Shown: positions 7,440 to 13,666 of the stretch, piece after piece
Layout of the letters: each line of letters starts with the position of its first letter
Position numbering within the stretch: position 1 is the stretch's first letter
Assembly (NCBI GenBank): GCA_050255815.1
Contig: JBLMVJ010000010.1
Location: forward strand, 1 to 21,607
Length of the DNA stretch: 21,607 nt
Reading direction: 5' to 3'
Source: JAGORM01 sp050255815
Lineage (GTDB): Bacteria > Patescibacteriota > Microgenomatia > Levybacterales > GWA1-39-11
The notes under the pieces: generated by a model
Seen by the model: the letters and a program-made list of their open reading frames with translations, nothing else
Told to the model about the DNA's origin: nothing
The model's database searches: none
Made by a program: the position numbers and the translations under genes

Positions 7440-7930
7440 CCCCAAAAAAATATGAGGTAGGAATAGTAATTGGGAGGTTCCAACCGTTTCACCTGGGACA
7501 TAAATATGTGCTGGAGAAAGCATTGGGACTCTGCAATAAAATATACATAGGGATAGGAAGCGCGCAGATTTTTGACGGGAAAAATCCCTATAGTGCAGAA
7601 AAGCGGAAAAAGTTTTTAGAGAGGTTTGTGGCAGAGGAAAACCTAAGGGAACGGGTGATAGATATACTTCCTATAGAGGACTTTCCGGATGATGATGTAT
7701 GGTTTGAGCGCTTAAAAAAGCGCATTCCGGGGGTGGAGGTCATAGTAGGGGATAATGAGTGGGTGAACGGTATTTTTGAACGCCATGGGCTGGCTGCGGA
7801 GCGTATAGGATACTATAAACGGCATATCCTGGAAGGGACGAAGATAAGGCGGCGTATGGAGGATAAAAAAGAGTGGCAGTCCCGCGTTCCCCATTACATG
7901 GTTTCTGAGATTGAAGAAAAGGATGAATAA
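7436..7930 (+). CDS. nadM: Nicotinamide-nucleotide adenylyltransferase, archaeal type
   Basis: A 164-residue nucleotidyltransferase of the HIGH superfamily, giving NAD from NMN and ATP. It carries GRFQPFHLGHK (13-23), IGIGSAQ, NPYSAEKRKKF, the PIEDFPDDDVW segment and the C-terminal EGTKIRRRM, which together match the archaeal-type NadM better than bacterial NadD. Length is normal. A strong Shine-Dalgarno (AAGGAG, ending four to five bases before the ATG) overlaps the end of alkD. It is followed by a TfoX-N gene that starts inside its last codons. Confidence 0.92.
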   Translation: MTPKKYEVGIVIGRFQPFHLGHKYVLEKALGLCNKIYIGIGSAQIFDGKNPYSAEKRKKFLERFVAEENLRERVIDILPIEDFPDDDVWFERLKKRIPGVEVIVGDNEWVNGIFERHGLAAERIGYYKRHILEGTKIRRRMEDKKEWQSRVPHYMVSEIEEKDE

Positions 7931-8270
7931 AAATACCTCTTTGTATGAGTATGTTTCCCTGGATTTGTTTTCAGAGATAGAAGGAATTACCTCCCGGAGA
8001 ATGTTTGGCGGTTATGGTTTCTATTACTATGGAAAATTTTTTGCCATTATTTCTGATGGGAAATTGTTCTTTAAGGTAGGGGAGGGAAACCGTGAGGACT
8101 ATGAACGGTATTTTTCAACTCCTTTCATTTATACCAGTAGAGGAAAGGAAGTAGAGCTGCCGTTTTGCGAACTGCCACCGGACATTATGGAAGAGAAAAA
8201 TGGATTATTGGAATGGATAGAAAAAGCAGCAAGCCAGAAAACAAAATCTTCTAAAAAACACCGTACCTAA
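7923..8270 (+). CDS. TfoX N-terminal domain protein
   Basis: A 115-residue protein consisting of one TfoX-N domain: ITSRRMFGGYGFYYYGKFFAII, then DGKLFFKVGEGNREDYE and the PFCELPPDI tail. In gamma-proteobacteria the domain is half of the competence regulator TfoX/Sxy; single-domain versions are widespread and their function is unknown. It ends in a Lys/Ser-rich basic tail. An in-frame TTG at 7911 is possible, but the ATG at 7923 follows a purine-rich stretch (GAAGAAAAGG) and overlaps nadM by only 8 bases. Last gene of the five-gene operon. Confidence 0.85.
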   Translation: MNKNTSLYEYVSLDLFSEIEGITSRRMFGGYGFYYYGKFFAIISDGKLFFKVGEGNREDYERYFSTPFIYTSRGKEVELPFCELPPDIMEEKNGLLEWIEKAASQKTKSSKKHRT

Positions 8271-8283
8271 GGCATTTTTATTC

Positions 8284-8292
8284 TGCTATAAT
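8284..8292 (+). promoter_or_regulatory. Extended -10 promoter of the PD-(D/E)XK-like gene (leaderless type)
   Basis: TGCTATAAT, an exact extended -10, ends 6 bases before the ATG at 8299. No -35 match at 17 bp, as is common with extended -10 promoters. Transcription should start at the ATG itself. Confidence 0.7.
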
Positions 8293-8298
8293 GCCACC

Positions 8299-8787
8299 AT
8301 GTCAGTGGAGAAAAACCCCCGGGGAGGATTCCAGCTTAAAAGCGCAGAGGATATACAAAGGATTGAACGCAGGTCTGAGCGGGAATTTGCACGGTATCTA
8401 TTCACCAAAAGGCGCGTCTATGACATATGGTTTGAGCCTCATGTATATGCGCCAGATGAAGAATTACCTGTACCTACAGGAAAGCGTTCTACTGTTCCTG
8501 ACTTTCTGCTTGTTAAAAAATCTAATGGACTGCAGGTAGTTCTGGAAATTACCATACAGCCTAAGGTCCGCAAAGTTGACTCTCAGGTCATTGAGAATGA
8601 TCCTAAGGCTGAGCATAAAATCATTATGGCATATGCCGCTCCTCAGATACCTTACCTTGTTTATCAACGGGAACAGCTGGAGAAAATTGCAAAGCATGGA
8701 GGGTATGATTTCTTTTCAGAACCGCAGGTATTTAAGCGGAAAAGACGAGTAAGTGAAGCACATAGGCAAAAAAGAAGGGCAGCCTAA
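8299..8787 (+). CDS. Putative PD-(D/E)XK nuclease-superfamily protein
   Basis: A 162-residue protein I do not recognise by name. The layout fits the PD-(D/E)XK fold: a helix with RRSEREFARYL (Glu26/Glu29), a strand with DIWFEPHVY, then VPDFLLV (Pro67-Asp68), a turn, and VVLEITIQPKVRK (Glu83). The usual E-x-K is E-x-T here, with Lys89 six residues after the Glu, so it may use a migrated Lys or be inactive. Then come a helix and an IPYLVY strand, and a very basic tail (KRKRRVSEAHRQKRRAA) that could bind nucleic acid. It has its own extended -10 promoter and overlaps the end of the convergent LUD gene by 4 bases. The function is an inference from fold-like pattern only. Confidence 0.6.
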   Translation: MSVEKNPRGGFQLKSAEDIQRIERRSEREFARYLFTKRRVYDIWFEPHVYAPDEELPVPTGKRSTVPDFLLVKKSNGLQVVLEITIQPKVRKVDSQVIENDPKAEHKIIMAYAAPQIPYLVYQREQLEKIAKHGGYDFFSEPQVFKRKRRVSEAHRQKRRAA

Positions 8788-9395
8788 AAGCCAAGGTCTT
8801 CCTTCACAAAAATAATCGTAATCCGTCCCGGTTCTTCCGCATTGAATACCAAAAGCTTCCTGACTTCACTTGCCGGAATTTTATACACTTCTTGTACGCG
8901 TTTACTTTCTAGCGGAAGTACGTACTCATAAATCCTTTTCATCCCCTCCTCCATGTCTTTCACTATCTTTTTTGTGCTTACCACCCATACCACATGGGAT
9001 GCGCCATACGCATACGAGGGAAGCTGGCTCCCGGACCTGGATGCAATTAATACTTTTCCGTTCTCAGTTACCGCATGCACGCTTCCTATTACATATTCAG
9101 GGGCAGCGCCAATTTTTTGCATTTCCAGGTTGTCTTTTTCCCTGCTCATGTGCATAAGCTGTTGTTTTGCTGACTGATATTTGCCGGATTCATTTATTTC
9201 ATCAGTGATCCCTAATGCCTGGAGTGTTTGGGAAGTGGCGGTTAAAACCTCTTTTCCTTCAGGGATTAATTTCAAGGCTTCAACCTTTGCTTCAGTCCTG
9301 TTTTCCGCTATTACAACGCGAAACCCGTGGGATTCCAGTGCCTTTACGGCAGTCTGCAAAGAAGCATCATCTGATAGTTGCGAAAAGTCTTTCAT
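8784..9395 (-). CDS. LUD-domain protein (LutC/YkgG-like)
   Basis: A 203-residue protein with the LUD fold (formerly DUF162): an N-terminal helix, VVIAENRTEAKVEALKLIP, then EVLTATSQTLQALGI, and the hallmark GSVHAVTENGKVLIASRSGS followed by YGASHVVWVVSTKKIV. LutC belongs to the LutABC L-lactate oxidation complex, but LutA and LutB are absent here, and single LUD proteins have no assigned reaction. A D-lactate dehydrogenase-type gene lies 9 kb away, with no direct link. It is divergent from an HxlR regulator, which may control it. A -10 box 8 bases before the ATG suggests a leaderless mRNA. Confidence 0.85.
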   Translation of the reverse strand: MKDFSQLSDDASLQTAVKALESHGFRVVIAENRTEAKVEALKLIPEGKEVLTATSQTLQALGITDEINESGKYQSAKQQLMHMSREKDNLEMQKIGAAPEYVIGSVHAVTENGKVLIASRSGSQLPSYAYGASHVVWVVSTKKIVKDMEEGMKRIYEYVLPLESKRVQEVYKIPASEVRKLLVFNAEEPGRITIIFVKEDLGF

Positions 9396-9403
9396 ATGAG
9401 TAT

Positions 9404-9432
9404 ACTATACAAACTTGCAGCAAAGCATGCAA
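9404..9432 (-). promoter_or_regulatory. Promoter of the LUD gene (leaderless type)
   Basis: On the minus strand, TTGCAT (9432-9427), 17 bp, TATAGT (9409-9404), 8 bases, ATG at 9395. The -35 is weak (3/6) and lies within an inverted repeat, which suits a repressed or activated promoter. Confidence 0.45.
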
Positions 9433-9433
9433 G
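9414..9433. promoter_or_regulatory. Inverted repeat CTTGCA-N8-TGCAAG, possible operator
   Basis: Perfect 6-bp arms at 9414-9419 and 9428-9433. It lies between the LUD and HxlR genes and overlaps the LUD -35, a suitable place for a dimeric regulator. Confidence 0.45.
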
Positions 9434-9466
9434 TACATACTAAAAAGTATGGTACTTACTAAAAAG
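9432..9466. promoter_or_regulatory. Likely HxlR operator region
   Basis: AGTACATACT (9432-9441) and AGTATGGTACT (9446-9456) are inverted copies with one extra base, around AAAA. In addition TACTAAAAAG is repeated exactly at 9438-9447 and 9457-9466, a 19-bp offset. The region lies just before the HxlR-type gene, so autoregulation is likely. No clear -10 for that gene could be separated from these repeats. Confidence 0.5.
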
Positions 9467-9471
9467 ATACT

Positions 9472-9804
9472 ATGAATACAAAAAGTCCGGATAGGATGGG
9501 TTGCTCATCAGTAAAAACCACACTGGATGTTATAGGAGGGAAATGGAAACTCCTTATTTTATTTCTCCTGTCCGCTGAAACTATGCGGTTTTCGCGTTTA
9601 CAAAAAGAAATAGAGGGTATAACCCAGAAAATGTTAACCCAGCAGCTGCGGGAGCTGGAGCATGACAAACTTATATCCAGGAAAGTTTATCCTGAAGTGC
9701 CTCCGCGGGTGGAGTATAGTATAACCAAGGCCGGAAAAAGCCTTATCCCCGTACTTCAGAGTATGGCAGAGTGGGGACAATCACATAAAACCTCTAGCCG
9801 GTAA
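9472..9804 (+). CDS. HxlR-family (DUF24) winged-helix transcriptional regulator
   Basis: A 110-residue MarR-like regulator. The family pattern is complete: CSSVKTTLDVIGGKWKLLIL, RFSRLQKEIEGITQKMLTQQLRELE as recognition helix region, LISRKVYPEVPPRVEYSIT as wing, and KAGKSLIPVLQSMAEWG as dimer helix. The N-terminal Cys11 sits where redox-sensing Cys of family members such as YodB and HypR lies, so it may sense oxidants, quinones or aldehydes. It is divergent from the LUD gene with operator-like repeats between them, and its last 11 bases overlap the convergent thioesterase gene. Confidence 0.93.
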   Translation: MNTKSPDRMGCSSVKTTLDVIGGKWKLLILFLLSAETMRFSRLQKEIEGITQKMLTQQLRELEHDKLISRKVYPEVPPRVEYSITKAGKSLIPVLQSMAEWGQSHKTSSR

Positions 9805-10594
9805 TAAGAGCTTCTGCTTCAGGAGGAAGATTTACCCTGTTTTCATTATTGTCTATAAATAAATACCTGGTTTGTTGAATGGCAAGAGGTATTTCGTCCT
9901 GTCCTACCATAGACTGTTGGAATAACATGCTGGCGTAGCCTCCACGGGAGCGCATATCCAGATGTCCGCGTGTGAGGGCAAGCGCTACTTCTCCCGGGAT
10001 TGTCCTCCCCGTGTAATAGGCGTCTAAATGTACTACCACTGTCCGTATGGCAAATTCCTGTGCAAGTTGTTTTACGCTCACGCCTTGTTTTTGTATTACT
10101 TTTGCGCGCTCTGCCTCAAAAAGAGGTGCAAATACGGTGTGGTATTCAGTGGAATCAGGCCGTGGAAGCTTTATGGGTGAAGCAAGGTCGGCAATAAGCG
10201 GGTGGTTTCTGGGGTTGAAAGGTGAAAATTCTTCAGGTACCGGCTCAGAGGAGTTTCCGGCAAGCAACCGGGTAGACTGTCTCACCATCCGTTCAGATCC
10301 CGGTTTTCTCATTTCCTGGCCAACTACTAATAATCCATCATTTCTTTCAAAAACATGCGCCTCTATTTTGGCAGTATCACCTTGCCTAAATTGGTCATCA
10401 TAGGTAACGCTGATTCTGGAGACATGCATGTTTCTTGCCAAGCCTAGCATGTGGCGGGACTCTTCAAAAAGCCTGATATAAGCGGCATGGTTTACATGGT
10501 TATATCCGTCAATAAGCTCTCTGCGGATTTTAAATGTTTCACCCGGAGTGCTTTCTAGGGGTTGTATTCCCCGCGTTTCAACTAACCGTGACAT
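9794..10594 (-). CDS. Double-hotdog thioesterase-like protein
   Basis: A 266-residue protein with two probable hotdog domains. The first has RRELIDGYNHVNHAAYIRLFEESRHMLG, the 4HBT-type pattern with the Asp/His-Asn motif; the second spans about EFAIRTVVVHLDAYYTGRTIPGE through QQSMVG and IQQTRYLFIDNNENR. Tandem hotdogs resemble acyl-ACP thioesterases of the FatA/YbgC kind, but the substrate is not known. The frame stays open to a TTG at 10696, with an ATG at 10663, which would add a hydrophobic N-terminus. I chose the ATG at 10594 because a near-perfect promoter (10602-10630) ends 7 bases before it, so upstream codons would not be transcribed from it. Confidence 0.8.
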   Translation of the reverse strand: MSRLVETRGIQPLESTPGETFKIRRELIDGYNHVNHAAYIRLFEESRHMLGLARNMHVSRISVTYDDQFRQGDTAKIEAHVFERNDGLLVVGQEMRKPGSERMVRQSTRLLAGNSSEPVPEEFSPFNPRNHPLIADLASPIKLPRPDSTEYHTVFAPLFEAERAKVIQKQGVSVKQLAQEFAIRTVVVHLDAYYTGRTIPGEVALALTRGHLDMRSRGGYASMLFQQSMVGQDEIPLAIQQTRYLFIDNNENRVNLPPEAEALITG

Positions 10595-10601
10595 GAAGGG
10601 T

Positions 10602-10630
10602 ATTATATGAAATGGGGCCAGGGGTATCAA
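10602..10630 (-). promoter_or_regulatory. Promoter of the thioesterase-like gene (leaderless type)
   Basis: On the minus strand, TTGATA (10630-10625), exactly 17 bp, TATAAT (10607-10602), 7 bases, then ATG at 10594. This is one of the best promoters in the window and fixes the start of the gene. Confidence 0.75.
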
Positions 10631-10686
10631 GAGTACCGGGAGCATCAAGGGCCTTAAATTCATATTCTTGCCAGTGAGGGAGATTA

Positions 10687-10715
10687 TTGATTTCAACCTA
10701 GTTTTTTACTATAAT
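10687..10715 (+). promoter_or_regulatory. Promoter of the zinc-ribbon protein gene
   Basis: TTGATT (10687-10692), 17 bp, TATAAT (10710-10715). Transcription should start near 10722, leaving a leader of about 22 nt without a Shine-Dalgarno before the ATG at 10745. Confidence 0.6.
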
Positions 10716-10744
10716 TCCTTTCATCCTATAGCTTTAAAAATTAT

Positions 10745-11791
10745 ATGTCACAGGCCAGAGAATACGAGAATTACTCATATAGAAGTATAGCCCAAATAAG
10801 GGAAGATGAGAGAAAATCCAGAGAACGGATGCGGGCATTGGATGTTATAACCGCAGAAGACAGCAGAGGTATCCAGCTTCAAAGGGAGGCAAGAAGAGAT
10901 AGCGTTCTTAATAAGCTTTCCGTTGGCAGGAAAATTCCTCAAGATTTGAGGGAAATTTTTTCATCTTTTTTGCAGGCTCCTATTCCCCGCGTTGATCCAG
11001 ATACTACTATTACCAAAAGAGAGCTGGCTCAAGAAATATATCCGGACATGGCATTGGTAGATGCGATGAAACTTTTAGAATCCAGGTTGCCTAGGGCTAA
11101 GGAAGTTGCCTTCAGGAGAGGTATTTTAATAGAGAGTGTGGTAGATGAAACGGATAGGATGAGGCACGCACATTATTACATTACCCTTAAAAGAGAGGTC
11201 AAGCCTGTTCCTGAAGCGCCTGAAGTTTCAGAGGACCCAGGAGTATTAGCAATTTCAGAAGGAAATATTTCAGTTAAGATGATAAAACAAAAAGGAAAGC
11301 GGACAATAATTCCCATAGGTTCTTATGCCGAACGTATGAGGCTCAGGGGATCAGCCGTTCAGGGGGATTTTATAGAAATCAAAGAGGGAAGAATGGTGTG
11401 GAAGGGAGCTGAGCAGCCAAGAACAGACTTGCGGATGATGAAGGCTGCCATGATGAGAAGAGGCTTGGTAGATATGTCAGATATAGTTGATGAGATATTG
11501 AAGGAAAAACCAAAGCAAGCGGAGGATACTTCAGAGGAGCCTGTGCAAGCGGAAGAGCAAGAACCTACTCTGGAAGAGCTTATGACAGAGGAGGCCGGCC
11601 CAGCCGAATCTGTTACAAATTACCATACTCGTATAAAAAGTGATTGTGTCCACCATTTTGTTGTGGAGTCTCCTAATGGCCAAAAGTCTAAAGGGGAATG
11701 TAAGCATTGTGGGGAAAAAGGAACGTTTAGCAATAGGCCTCCTGAAGCGGTTATGGACCCGTTTTTTAAGGCACCTAACCGTAGGCGGTAG
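10745..11791 (+). CDS. Unrecognised protein with a C-terminal zinc ribbon
   Basis: A 348-residue soluble protein. Residues 1-70 are charged and helical (many Arg/Glu). About residues 85-155 (TTITKRELAQEIYP through HAHYYITLKRE) look like a winged-helix or similar small domain. A middle part (about 165-250) contains KRTIIPIGSYAERMRLRG. An acidic, Glu/Pro-rich linker (255-290) follows. The end has SDCVHHFVVESPNG then GECKHCG, with Cys301, His303/304, Cys319 and Cys322 as likely zinc ligands. This short ribbon (C-x-HH...CxxCG...F.N) recurs at protein ends in several bacterial groups, but I know no function for it. A DNA- or RNA-related role is a guess. It has its own promoter; a PH-domain gene follows 44 bp later with another. 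Confidence 0.75.
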   Translation: MSQAREYENYSYRSIAQIREDERKSRERMRALDVITAEDSRGIQLQREARRDSVLNKLSVGRKIPQDLREIFSSFLQAPIPRVDPDTTITKRELAQEIYPDMALVDAMKLLESRLPRAKEVAFRRGILIESVVDETDRMRHAHYYITLKREVKPVPEAPEVSEDPGVLAISEGNISVKMIKQKGKRTIIPIGSYAERMRLRGSAVQGDFIEIKEGRMVWKGAEQPRTDLRMMKAAMMRRGLVDMSDIVDEILKEKPKQAEDTSEEPVQAEEQEPTLEELMTEEAGPAESVTNYHTRIKSDCVHHFVVESPNGQKSKGECKHCGEKGTFSNRPPEAVMDPFFKAPNRRR

Positions 11792-11795
11792 TTGC

Positions 11796-11824
11796 TTTAC
11801 GGTTCTTTGCCGAGGTGCTACAAT
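11796..11824 (+). promoter_or_regulatory. Promoter of the PH-domain protein gene
   Basis: TTTACG (11796-11801), 17 bp, TACAAT (11819-11824) preceded by TGC as an extended -10. The ATG at 11836 lies 11 bases downstream, so the leader would be about 4 to 5 nt. Confidence 0.6.
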
Positions 11825-11835
11825 AAATCTAAGAT

Positions 11836-12372
11836 ATGAATAAAGAGATTACTTTAACCCACTTAAATATCCGCCAGAGCATTTCTATCCTTCTTGCAAA
11901 ACTTATCTTTATAGATATCCTTGCTGCCGTAATAGTCACAGCCGTATATTTTGGCATAGTGACCGGCGGAAACTGGCTGAATTATAACGAGGCAAATACC
12001 ATATTATTCCTTTCTACATTCTTAGGAACGGGTTTATTAAAAATTATTGCGGATGCGGCAATAATCCTTCTTTGGCTAAACGAATATTATGAAATAACTC
12101 CGGACTATATTATCCACAAAAAAGGGATCATTTTCAGAAAAACTGAACAGTACCGCATCAGTAATGTGCGCATGATGGATGTGGCAGATACATTTTTTGG
12201 CGAGCTTTTGAATTACGGGACCGTAACGCTTTTTGATATCAGGTTGGAGAAGTATCTGGATATGTTTATGATTCATAATCCGGACAGGTATGCAAAAGTT
12301 TTAAAACAATTGCGCCCTGAAATAGAAATGAAGGAAGACCGGATGCGGATGAGAAAAGAGAAGGAGCTATAA
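11836..12372 (+). CDS. Membrane protein with bacterial PH domain (YdbS/YdbT-like)
   Basis: A 178-residue protein with two membrane segments (about 18-43 and 56-82) followed by a bPH2-type domain: EYYEITPDYIIHKKGIIFRKTEQYRISNVRMMDVADTFFGELLNYGTVTLFD. The pattern 'ITPDYIIHKKGIIFRKTEQYRI' is typical of the YdbS/YdbT group, whose role is poorly known. The C-terminus is highly charged. The gene has a near-leaderless promoter. A small membrane-protein gene with a strong Shine-Dalgarno follows 38 bp later and is probably in the same transcript. Confidence 0.85.
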   Translation: MNKEITLTHLNIRQSISILLAKLIFIDILAAVIVTAVYFGIVTGGNWLNYNEANTILFLSTFLGTGLLKIIADAAIILLWLNEYYEITPDYIIHKKGIIFRKTEQYRISNVRMMDVADTFFGELLNYGTVTLFDIRLEKYLDMFMIHNPDRYAKVLKQLRPEIEMKEDRMRMRKEKEL

Positions 12373-12410
12373 TCATCTAGCTTCTAGCGAGAGATTGTGA
12401 GGTGATATGC

Positions 12411-12581
12411 TTGAATAAGAAGATGAAGGGTTGTTTTACCCCGCATGTTTTCATGCACAGCCTCTTTGCTTTGGGACTCGGTTTTTTGCTGACATCATTT
12501 GTCCCTGCACTTTCTAATCTTTGGTTAGGGTTAGTGCTTATGGTGGTGGCAATAGTGATGGATGGCATGAGGAAAGAGTAA
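12411..12581 (+). CDS. Small two-segment membrane protein (56 residues)
   Basis: A short gene that is easily missed because it begins with TTG. A near-perfect Shine-Dalgarno, GAGGTGAT (12399-12406), lies 4 bases before the TTG at 12411. The product starts MNKKMKGCFTPHVFMH, has two hydrophobic segments (about 17-32 and 34-49, joined at a Pro/Asn turn, VPALSNLWLG) and ends MDGMRKE. I do not recognise it. An internal ATG at 12423 is too far from the Shine-Dalgarno. It lies between the PH-domain and cation-efflux genes on the same strand and may be a small subunit or regulator of the former. A 42-bp heptamer repeat starts 2 bases after its stop. Confidence 0.7.
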   Translation: MNKKMKGCFTPHVFMHSLFALGLGFLLTSFVPALSNLWLGLVLMVVAIVMDGMRKE

Positions 12582-12583
12582 AA

Positions 12584-12625
12584 TAGCTTGTAGCTTGTAG
12601 CTTGTAGCTTGTAGCTTGTAGCTTG
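12584..12625. repeat. Six perfect tandem copies of a 7-bp unit (TAGCTTG)
   Basis: TAGCTTG is repeated six times without a change from 12584 to 12625, just upstream of the cation-efflux promoter. Two related units (TAGCTTC, TAGCGAG) lie at 12378-12391, and a degenerate series is at 5896-5937. It has no spacers, so it is not a CRISPR array. Confidence 0.95.
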
Positions 12626-12632
12626 GCGTCCG

Positions 12633-12641
12633 TGCTATACT
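12633..12641 (+). promoter_or_regulatory. Extended -10 promoter of the cation-efflux gene (leaderless type)
   Basis: TGCTATACT, an extended -10 with 5/6 match, ends 8 bases before the ATG at 12650. The region where a -35 would lie is occupied by the heptamer repeat, so changes in repeat number would change what sits upstream of this promoter. Confidence 0.6.
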
Positions 12642-12649
12642 AACATGGC

Positions 12650-13615
12650 ATGGCTACGTTTCTTTCTGTCCACCACCATCACCGCAAAGAAGATCAGGTA
12701 ACCTCAAAACGTGTTTTAATTACCTCATTTTTAGTAGATATCCTTGATATTTTAGTTAGCCTGGTAATAGCGGTAATTTCGGGAAGTGTTATTATGCTGA
12801 CTGAGGTTTTTGAAGGGATTGCAGATTTGGCTTCTTCAGGCTTCCTATTAGTAGGTTACTATAATTCAAGACAAAAAGAGGATAGTTTGCACCCTTTTGG
12901 ATATGGGAGGGAAATGTATTTCTGGGCATTACTGTCGGCGCTTGTTATGTTTGGGGTTACCGCAACCCTCTCAATCTATTTTGGATGGAAGCGCATATTC
13001 CAACCGCAGGAAGTGCATAGTATATATGTGGTATTCACCATACTTCTGATCACACTTTTCACTAATAGCTATGCCTGTTTTCTGAGCCTGAGAAAGTTGT
13101 TGCAGGGAAGAAGCCTCAGGTACATTATTAATATGTTCTACCGGCCCACATTAATAGAAGTGAAGACTACCTTTATTCTTGATTTTATGGGTGCTACTGC
13201 CTCTTTTGTAGGTTTTATATCCCTTTTCATGTACAAAATTACGGGTGATATGCGTTTTGACGGTTTTGGTGCGTTAAGCATAGGGATATCTTTGGCCATC
13301 TGTTCATACTTTCTAATTATTGGCATACATGACTTATTGATTGGGAGGGGTGCGTCTTATGAGACTAGGGAAAAAATAAAAAAAGCTGCTATGCGGATAG
13401 AAGAGGTAGAAGACGTACTGGGGATGAAGACCCTGCATATGGGCTCTGAAAAATTACTGGTAAACTTAGATGTGAGAATGGATGCCAGTCTGACCACGCG
13501 GGAACTGGAGAAGTTAATAGATAAGATTAAATATGAGATTAGGACAGAGGTGCCAAATGTAAAATATTTACAGGTAGAACTGGAAACACCAAAGAAACCA
13601 GGAAAGAATTTTTAA
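12650..13615 (+). CDS. Cation diffusion facilitator (CDF) family transporter
   Basis: A 321-residue protein with a His-rich N-terminus (VHHHHRKED, residues 7-15), about six membrane segments and a C-terminal cytoplasmic ferredoxin-like domain (from about 240: REKIKKAAMRIEEVEDVLGMKTLHMGSEKLLVNLDVRMD). HPFGYGREMYFWAL after the second segment is a clear CDF motif. The family exports Zn, Cd, Co, Fe or Mn using proton exchange. Metal-site positions differ from zinc-type members: the second segment reads TEVFEGIADLASSG instead of the usual DxxxD, and the fifth has LDFMGATAS, so specificity is open. A leaderless promoter fixes the ATG at 12650; an out-of-frame ATG at 12645 gives only a short peptide. 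Confidence 0.9.
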   Translation: MATFLSVHHHHRKEDQVTSKRVLITSFLVDILDILVSLVIAVISGSVIMLTEVFEGIADLASSGFLLVGYYNSRQKEDSLHPFGYGREMYFWALLSALVMFGVTATLSIYFGWKRIFQPQEVHSIYVVFTILLITLFTNSYACFLSLRKLLQGRSLRYIINMFYRPTLIEVKTTFILDFMGATASFVGFISLFMYKITGDMRFDGFGALSIGISLAICSYFLIIGIHDLLIGRGASYETREKIKKAAMRIEEVEDVLGMKTLHMGSEKLLVNLDVRMDASLTTRELEKLIDKIKYEIRTEVPNVKYLQVELETPKKPGKNF

Positions 13616-13638
13616 AACTAAAAATTAGAATTTGATTG

Positions 13639-13666
13639 AAAATTTAAAATTTAGAATTAAAAATTA
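13639..13666. repeat. AT-only 7-bp tandem repeat
   Basis: Four 7-base units, AAAATTT, AAAATTT, AGAATTA, AAAATTA, lie after the cation-efflux gene; a looser run precedes them from 13614. The same period of 7 is seen in the TAGC-type repeats elsewhere in the window. Confidence 0.5.

Noticed and set aside
7911..7922. TTG start at 7911 for the TfoX-N gene
   Set aside because: It would remove the purine-rich ribosome-binding stretch by making it coding; the ATG at 7923 fits better and costs only four residues.
10595..10696. N-terminal extension of the thioesterase-like protein with a hydrophobic segment (TTG at 10696 or ATG at 10663)
   Set aside because: A near-perfect promoter (TTGATA, 17 bp, TATAAT) ends 7 bases before the ATG at 10594, so the extension would lie upstream of its transcription start; the hotdog domain begins normally after 10594.
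12584..12625. CRISPR-like array
   Set aside because: The 7-bp unit is repeated head to tail with no spacers and there are no cas genes.
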